Below are positions 59,435 to 64,000 of a stretch of 64,000 bases of DNA, one piece after another. Numbering within the stretch: the stretch's first letter is position 1; each line of letters opens with the position of its first letter. The notes beneath the pieces were generated by a model that had not been told where the DNA came from, did not search any database, and was given only the letters and a program-made list of their open reading frames with translations. The translations under genes were made by a program, and so were the position numbers. This DNA comes from JAJEAD01 sp964420925 (lineage in GTDB: Bacteria; Pseudomonadota; Gammaproteobacteria; HK1): assembly GCA_964420925.1 (NCBI GenBank), contig CAYQVB010000102.1:1-64000 (forward strand), in the 5' to 3' direction.

Positions 59435-60616
59435 TCAGGCCATCATTGCCGATGGCGCCTTGACCTGCTTCATGAGGTCGTCGTTCCAGTCGCCTTCGAC
59501 GACCACGTGCGAGGCCGCACCGAGCTCGACCGCCTCGATGAGATTGTGGTTGAGATAGACGTACACACCCGGCTGGTGGAAGGTGTACAGGGCCGCGCCC
59601 GCGGAACCTCCTCGGATGAACCAGGTTTCGAGCCCGGTCTCCGGCACGTCGGCGAAGGAGCCCGTCTCCCAGACATAGTCGCCGTGACCGCCGATCAGGT
59701 GCGGGCGCGAGTCGCGGTTGGCCTGGGAGTGGATGAACAGCACCGACTCGCCGACCTTCGCCTTCATGGCCGCGTCGCCGGTGAGCGCACCGACCTTGCC
59801 GTTGAACACGATATGGGTCGGGGTGAGAGTGCGCATGACGGGAAAGACATCCGCGAAGTTGTGGGCCGGCCCGTCGTACGTCTTCCAGTCGCCGTTCTCG
59901 TCCTTCGGGACGTAGAAGTCCTGCTCTCCGATGTAGTACGCGCGGTCGTAGCGCAGCGGATTGCCCTTGCCGTCGTTCAGACCATCGCGCGGCAGCACCA
60001 TGATCGCGCCGTTCATGCCGTGCACGACGTGGTAGGGAATCATCGGGCCCCCGGGCGCGCAGTGATAGATGTAGACGCCCGCTTTCGTCGCCCGGAAGCG
60101 CAGCACGGTCTCCTGGCCCGGCGCGACGTGCGTCAGCGCTCCTCCGCCCAGGGCGCCGGTCGAAGCGTGAAAGTCGATGTTGTGCTCCATCGTGTTCGTC
60201 GAGGGATTCTTCAACGTGAGCTCGACGTAGTCGTCCTGGTGGCAGACGACGAGGGGGCCGGGAACCGAGCCGTTGTAGGTCATGGCCCACACCTCTGCGC
60301 CCGTATCGTCGACGGCCCAGGGGATGTCTTCGCAGGTCATGGTGATTTCCACGACTTTCGGGCCGCCGCTCGCCACCTGTTCGTGTTCCGGCACGAAGGG
60401 CGGCGCGCCGAGCTCCTGCTTGACACGCGGACGCGCCGCTATCTCCTCTTCGGTCAACGACGCCATGGCCATCATCGTGCTGCTGCCGGCGGATTGCGTG
60501 GCGGCCATCGCGCTCTGGTTTCCGGCGAGGGCGAAGGCTCCGAATGCAGCGGCGCCCGAGGCGGTCGAGGCTTTCAGGAAATCGCGGCGATGAAGTGCTT
60601 CTTTCTTCGATTGCAT
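59435..60616 (-). CDS. nirK: Copper-containing nitrite reductase NirK
   Basis: 393 residues from the ATG at 60616, which has AAGGAGG 8 bases upstream. A Tat signal (HRRDFLKASTASG) leads export to the periplasm. Type 1 copper ligands are His145, Cys186, His196 and Met201 (YHCAPGGPMIPYHVVHGMN). Type 2 ligands include His150, His185 and a third His in HLIGGHGDYVW; Asp148 is the catalytic aspartate (HNIDFH). The protein reduces nitrite to nitric oxide. No nor, nos or nirV gene is in the window. The upstream region carries an FNR-like palindrome and a repeat pair. Length is normal for NirK with the signal. Confidence 0.9.
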   Translation of the reverse strand: MQSKKEALHRRDFLKASTASGAAAFGAFALAGNQSAMAATQSAGSSTMMAMASLTEEEIAARPRVKQELGAPPFVPEHEQVASGGPKVVEITMTCEDIPWAVDDTGAEVWAMTYNGSVPGPLVVCHQDDYVELTLKNPSTNTMEHNIDFHASTGALGGGALTHVAPGQETVLRFRATKAGVYIYHCAPGGPMIPYHVVHGMNGAIMVLPRDGLNDGKGNPLRYDRAYYIGEQDFYVPKDENGDWKTYDGPAHNFADVFPVMRTLTPTHIVFNGKVGALTGDAAMKAKVGESVLFIHSQANRDSRPHLIGGHGDYVWETGSFADVPETGLETWFIRGGSAGAALYTFHQPGVYVYLNHNLIEAVELGAASHVVVEGDWNDDLMKQVKAPSAMMA

Positions 60617-60674
60617 CGGAAGGACCTCCTTTTTCAAGAGGCTCAAATGTTAGTCTCGAAACTGTGCCTGCACA

Positions 60675-60688
60675 CTGATTCACGTCAG
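60675..60688 (-). promoter_or_regulatory. Possible FNR/NnrR-type site upstream of nirK
   Basis: CTGATTCACGTCAG is an inverted repeat with half-sites TGA and TCA separated by 6 bases (TTCACG), about 60 bp before the nirK start. It resembles the TTGAT-N4-ATCAA consensus for oxygen- or NO-responsive CRP/FNR regulators but departs from it at several positions. Confidence 0.35.
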
Positions 60689-60709
60689 GTTCCTTCGTCG
60701 TCATCTCTA

Positions 60710-60887
60710 GCCGCAATATCTCACCGATTTTCGTCGCGAGGGTGTCAATATGCCGTGATAGTGGGCCGCACGGACCGAGAGACGCTGTAGGCGTAGCCGA
60801 CACTACGTCGAAGCGGCTCGAGGGAGTACGGCCCGCTAGCGCGAGCAGATTGGCGCCCGCAGCAGGAAATCGGTGAGATATTGCGGC
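60710..60887. repeat. Inverted pair of a 21-bp repeat in the nirK/MFS gap
   Basis: 60710-60730 and 60867-60887 are perfect 21-bp inverted copies; both contain the 17-mer AATCGGTGAGATATTGC (the first in reverse). The similarity extends outward or inward to roughly 45 bp in each arm with mismatches (GGTGTCAATATGCC against the reverse of GCAGATTGGCGCCC). The 603-bp gap from nirK to the MFS gene otherwise shows no gene; its last 300 bases are without recognised features. Confidence 0.7.
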
Positions 60888-61219
60888 CAGGCCATCAAGC
60901 GTTGCGGGCTCAACAGGAGGGGAGTTCGGCCAAGCGAAGAGTGACCGATGGCTGATACCGAGTGGCGCGGCGTCCGGCCCGGAATGCAGGAGAAACCGTG
61001 TTGCCGGCCGCACTGTGCAGAGAGGCCGGTCTCCGATTCAGGTAGAGTACGCGGCCACCGGCTTCGGCCGCCGCTGCATGGGGATACTGAAAGAAGCGCG
61101 CCGGCCGCAGGGGCGTCGACAGAAGGGTTTTTTCAAAGGATGGAGAGGGACGCCACGAGAAGGAACGGGGTGCTGGCTGCCGGTCGCACGACGCAGCCGC
61201 GGCACGGGACAGGGCGGGG

Positions 61220-62422
61220 ATGCGCCTGACTCGCGAGCAGACAAACCTCGCCGTCCTGAGCCTTGCCACCATGCTCAATCGGGTGGCGGCTCCGCTCATC
61301 GTGCTCGTCGGCGGGCTGGTGGGGCTCACGCTCGCTCCGGACCCCGCGCTCGCCACCCTGCCGGTCGCCCTGCACGTGGTCGGGCTGGGGGCCTGCGCTT
61401 ATCCCGCCTCCAGCATCATGCGCCGGCTCGGCCGGCGAGCCGGGTTCGTGCTCGGGAGCGTCTTCGCAGCGCTCGCCGCCGTCGGTGCCGCGTTGGCGAT
61501 CATGGTCGAGAGCTTTGCCGGGGTGTGCGCCGCTTCCGCGGTGCTCGGCGCCAACCAGGCCTTCGTGCATCAGTATCGCTTTGCGGCGGCAGAGAACGTG
61601 GCGCCGGCCCGGGTGAGCCACGCCGTCTCCCTGCTGCTGCTGGTGAGCCTCGTCTCGGCCTTTGTGGGACCCGAGCTCGGCCGGCACGGCCGGGACTGGG
61701 TGGATGGAGCGCCTTTCGCCGGCGCGTTTCTCGGCCTCACCGGACTGCACCTGCTGGCGGCGCTCCTTCTTCTCGTCTACCGGGAAGAGATCGCTGCTGG
61801 ACCGGAGACCGGTGGGGATCCGGCCGAGCGGCCCCTTGGTCGCATTCTCGCGCAGCCCGTATACGTGGTCTCGGTGGCCGCCGCCGCCATCGCCTTTGCG
61901 GTGATGTCGATGATGATGACCGCGGCACCGATCGCCATGCACGCCCGGCACGGACACTCCCTGGACATCACCGCCTGGGCGATCGAAGGACACATCCTCG
62001 GGATGTACCTGCCTTCCCTGTTCAGCGGCCACCTGGTCGCGCGCTTTGGCGCGTACGGAATCATGGCGGCTGGAGTGGCGCTCCTTGCCGCGGCCTCCGC
62101 AACGGCGCTGCTGGGCGAGAGCGCGGCTCACTTCATGGTGGCGCTGGTGGCCTTGGGGGTGGGCTGGAACTTCCTGTTCACCGCCGGGAGCACGTTGGTT
62201 ACCACCACCTACCGCCACTCCGAGCGTTTCAAGGCGCAGGGCCTCAACGACCTCATCGTGTTCGGATCCATGGCCACGCTGACGCTGGCGGCCGGCGTGC
62301 TGCTCGAGTTTGTCGAATGGAGGGGGCTGCTGTGGTGCATGCTGCCCCCACTGGTTCTGATGATGGCGTTGATCCTGCTGCTGCCGCGGGGGAGGACGGT
62401 CACGGCACCGGCCGCAGGCTGA
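61220..62422 (+). CDS. MFS transporter (12-segment)
   Basis: 400 residues with about twelve hydrophobic segments (LSLATMLNRVAAPLIVLVGGLVGLTLA, FVLGSVFAALAAVGAALAIMV, AVSLLLLVSLVSAFVGPELG, LTGLHLLAALLLLVYREE, PVYVVSVAAAAIAFAVMSMMM and others). It has the conserved loop MRRLGRRAG between segments 2 and 3 and a charged central loop REEIAAGPETGGDPAERP. GGCGGGG precedes the ATG. No substrate-specific motif was found. It diverges from nirK and converges with the aminotransferase gene. Confidence 0.8.
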   Translation: MRLTREQTNLAVLSLATMLNRVAAPLIVLVGGLVGLTLAPDPALATLPVALHVVGLGACAYPASSIMRRLGRRAGFVLGSVFAALAAVGAALAIMVESFAGVCAASAVLGANQAFVHQYRFAAAENVAPARVSHAVSLLLLVSLVSAFVGPELGRHGRDWVDGAPFAGAFLGLTGLHLLAALLLLVYREEIAAGPETGGDPAERPLGRILAQPVYVVSVAAAAIAFAVMSMMMTAAPIAMHARHGHSLDITAWAIEGHILGMYLPSLFSGHLVARFGAYGIMAAGVALLAAASATALLGESAAHFMVALVALGVGWNFLFTAGSTLVTTTYRHSERFKAQGLNDLIVFGSMATLTLAAGVLLEFVEWRGLLWCMLPPLVLMMALILLLPRGRTVTAPAAG

Positions 62423-62466
62423 GGTATCGCCTTTCCGGAAGCGGAGACCGGTGCACCCGTGTCGCT

Positions 62467-63633
62467 TCAGTGCAGCAGCGCGCCGATGCGCTCCAACGCC
62501 CGCTCGATGTTCTCGACGCTGTTTGCGTAGGAAAAACGCAGATAGCCCTCGCCGTAGGCGCCGAAGCTGGTGCCGGCCACCGTCGCCACCCCCGCTTCCT
62601 CGAGCAGGCGGCCCTGGAGGGTGCGGGCGTCCATGGCGGTACCGGTGACGTTGGGGAAGGCGTAGAAGGCGCCGCCGGGAGTGCGGCAGCCAAGGCCCGG
62701 AATGCGGTTCAGGCCTTCCACGATCACGCGGCGGCGGCGGTCGAAGGCCGCCACCATTTCCCGCACGCTGTCCTGCGGTCCGGTGAGGGCGGCGAGTCCC
62801 GCGAACTGGGCGGCGGCGTTGACGCAGGAGTGGCAGTTCACCGCAAGGCGGGTGGCGTTCTCCACCAGGTCCTCCGGCCATACCCCGTAGCCCATTCGCC
62901 AGCCGGTCATCGCGTAGGTCTTGCTCCAGCCGTCGAGCAGGATGAGGCGCTCGGCGATCTCGGGGAAGTCGAGCAGGGACACGTGCTCGCGGCCGTCGTA
63001 GGTCATGCGCGAGTAGATCTCGTCGCTCAGGATCGCGACCTCGGGGTGCTCGAGCAGGCCCTCCACCAAGCGCTCGATCTCCGCGCGGGGTACCGCGCCT
63101 CCGGTGGGGTTGGCGGGAGAGTTGAGGATGATGAGGCGCGTTCGCGGGGTGAGGAGGGCGAGCACCGCCTCCGCGTCGAAGGAGAAGTCCCGATCCTCGA
63201 GCAGGGGAATCGGCACCGCCCGGGCGCCGCTCCAGTTGATGACGGACTCGTAGATGGGAAAGCCGGGGTTGGGATAGAGGATCTCCACTCCCGGCTCGCC
63301 GAACATGGTGATGGCGAAGAACATCGTGACCTTGCCGCCGGGAACGACGACGATGCGGCCCGGGTCGATTTCGACCGAGCGCCGTGCCGCAAGATCCGCG
63401 GCGACCGCTTCGCGCAGCTCGAGGACTCCGGGCGCGGGGGTGTAGCCGTGGTGGCCGTCGCGCAGGGCCTTGACCGCCGCCTCCACCACGTGTCCCGGCG
63501 TCTTGAAGTCCGGCTGGCCGATGCCGAGGTTGACGATATCGCGACCTTGTCGGGCGAGAGCATCCGCCCGCGCCAGCACCTCGAAGGCGGTCTCGGTGCC
63601 GAGGCGGGACATCTTTTCTGAAAGGATGGGCAT
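62467..63633 (-). CDS. Class I/II PLP-dependent aminotransferase
   Basis: 388 residues from the ATG at 63633. The family pattern is complete: DIVNLGIGQPDFKTPGHVVEAA, YTPAPGVLELREAVAADL, ILNSPANPTGGAVPRAEIERL, DEIYSRMTYDG and the PLP lysine in GWSKTYAMTGWRMGY. The C-terminal arginine is in YLRFSYANSVENIERAL. It resembles aspartate/tyrosine/branched-chain-like transaminases of the AspB group. An in-frame GTG 27 bp upstream is an alternative start. The amino donor and acceptor are unknown. Confidence 0.85.
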   Translation of the reverse strand: MPILSEKMSRLGTETAFEVLARADALARQGRDIVNLGIGQPDFKTPGHVVEAAVKALRDGHHGYTPAPGVLELREAVAADLAARRSVEIDPGRIVVVPGGKVTMFFAITMFGEPGVEILYPNPGFPIYESVINWSGARAVPIPLLEDRDFSFDAEAVLALLTPRTRLIILNSPANPTGGAVPRAEIERLVEGLLEHPEVAILSDEIYSRMTYDGREHVSLLDFPEIAERLILLDGWSKTYAMTGWRMGYGVWPEDLVENATRLAVNCHSCVNAAAQFAGLAALTGPQDSVREMVAAFDRRRRVIVEGLNRIPGLGCRTPGGAFYAFPNVTGTAMDARTLQGRLLEEAGVATVAGTSFGAYGEGYLRFSYANSVENIERALERIGALLH

Positions 63634-63750
63634 GTTCCGGGGATGGCGCGCTTCGGGCACTCGGAGGGTTCCCGGCGCGCGATTGTTGCAACCGGCGCAT
63701 GAATGTAGTCGTATTCCTCACCCCTTACCAACGGCCAGCTATCCTTCGCC

Positions 63751-64000
63751 ATGCGGATGACCCCCGACGAATTCCTCCGCTGGGAGCACAAGGCGATCAC
63801 CCTGCTCGGCATGTCGGGGGCGGGCAAGACCACGCTCGCCAACAAGCTGCCCAAGACGAGCTGGTTCCACTATTCCGGCGACTACCGGATCGGGACGAAG
63901 TACCTGGTGGAGCCCTTTCTCGACAACGTCAAGCGCGAGGCGATGAAGGTGCCGCTGCTGCGCGATCTGCTGCGCAGCGACTCCATCACCATCACCAGCA
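63751..64000 (+). CDS. P-loop NTPase (adenylate-kinase/GMK-like), 5' part only
   Basis: Runs off the right edge; 83 residues are visible. Walker A is GMSGAGKTTLANKLP at about residues 20-34, preceded by DEFLRWEHKAITLL. The region after it, WFHYSGDYRIGTKYLVEPFLDNVKREAMKVPLLRDLLRSDSI, has the look of a nucleotide-kinase-like core conserved in gammaproteobacterial 'ATPase' proteins of unknown role. The remainder of the protein is needed to assign a reaction. It diverges from the aminotransferase gene. Confidence 0.6.
   Translation, partial: MRMTPDEFLRWEHKAITLLGMSGAGKTTLANKLPKTSWFHYSGDYRIGTKYLVEPFLDNVKREAMKVPLLRDLLRSDSITITS

Noticed and set aside
61015..63621. An 868-codon plus-strand frame over the MFS and aminotransferase genes
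   Set aside because: The translation is compositionally biased and without motifs, whereas the MFS transporter in another frame and the aminotransferase on the other strand are clear. It is a high-GC artefact.

Overview
This is a GC-rich, gene-dense stretch of a bacterial chromosome, most likely a heterotrophic proteobacterium. That placement is inferred from Tat-exported binding proteins, RND and Sco genes, a HlyU-like protein, CaiD-type carnitine chemistry and dispersed proteobacterial-style inverted repeats; no rRNA or tRNA gene was seen. Neither edge coincides with a gene boundary. The left edge holds an abrupt join between a minus-strand ferric-iron binding protein fragment and a plus-strand CocE hydrolase tail, and the right edge cuts a P-loop protein.

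Layout. 1-9.6 kb: gene fragments, two orphan Tat-exported family-5 solute-binding proteins, an isochorismatase-type hydrolase, a Uma2 nuclease-fold protein, a flavin-binding PPOX protein, and a TetR regulator translationally coupled to an exported redoxin/copper-monooxygenase-like fusion. 9.6-22.7 kb: an SDR, a Rieske oxygenase and a TauD-type dioxygenase, two more orphan family-5 binding proteins, AKR/VOC/GNAT genes, a tandem pair of LLM-class oxidoreductases with a broken BrnA-like antitoxin between them, and a TacA/TacT toxin-antitoxin pair. 22.7-30.4 kb: a minus-strand acyl-CoA catabolic operon (two acyl-CoA dehydrogenases, an enoyl-CoA hydratase, an ADP-forming CoA-ligase alpha-type protein), then a zinc alcohol dehydrogenase and a betaine/choline-type Rieske oxygenase. 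30.6-38.3 kb: a minus-strand cluster with a complete polyamine-type ABC importer, two ureohydrolases and a PhyH-type dioxygenase, probably for uptake and hydrolysis of a guanidino compound. 38.6-41.2 kb: a Septu-type defence pair (PtuA, PtuB) framed by N-terminal stubs of DUF499 and DUF1156 proteins, all overlapping or nearly touching. 41.3-47.7 kb: HyuA-type and DUF917 genes on either side of a divergent amidinotransferase, then CaiD and a GcvT-fold protein. 47.6-52.9 kb: a coupled operon of an exported peptidoglycan-binding-domain protein and an RND efflux adaptor and pump. 53-64 kb: an MBL hydrolase, a Rieske protein with a large unrecognised domain, HlyU-like, Sco, CocE and NTF2-like genes, a copper nitrite reductase NirK, an MFS transporter and an aminotransferase.

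The metabolic theme is scavenging of small organic nitrogen and acyl compounds: carnitine/betaine-type, guanidino and peptide-like substrates, with many non-heme iron oxygenases. Two repeat systems run through the intergenic DNA. One is a dRS3-like inverted repeat built on ATTCCCGC/GCGGGAAT, with copies near 12.0, 15.1, 27.5, 33.9 and 35.8 kb. The other is a 17-bp element (AATCGGTGAGATATTGC) found at 22.7 kb and as an inverted pair at 60.7-60.9 kb. All functional calls come from reading the translations by eye; no database search was run.
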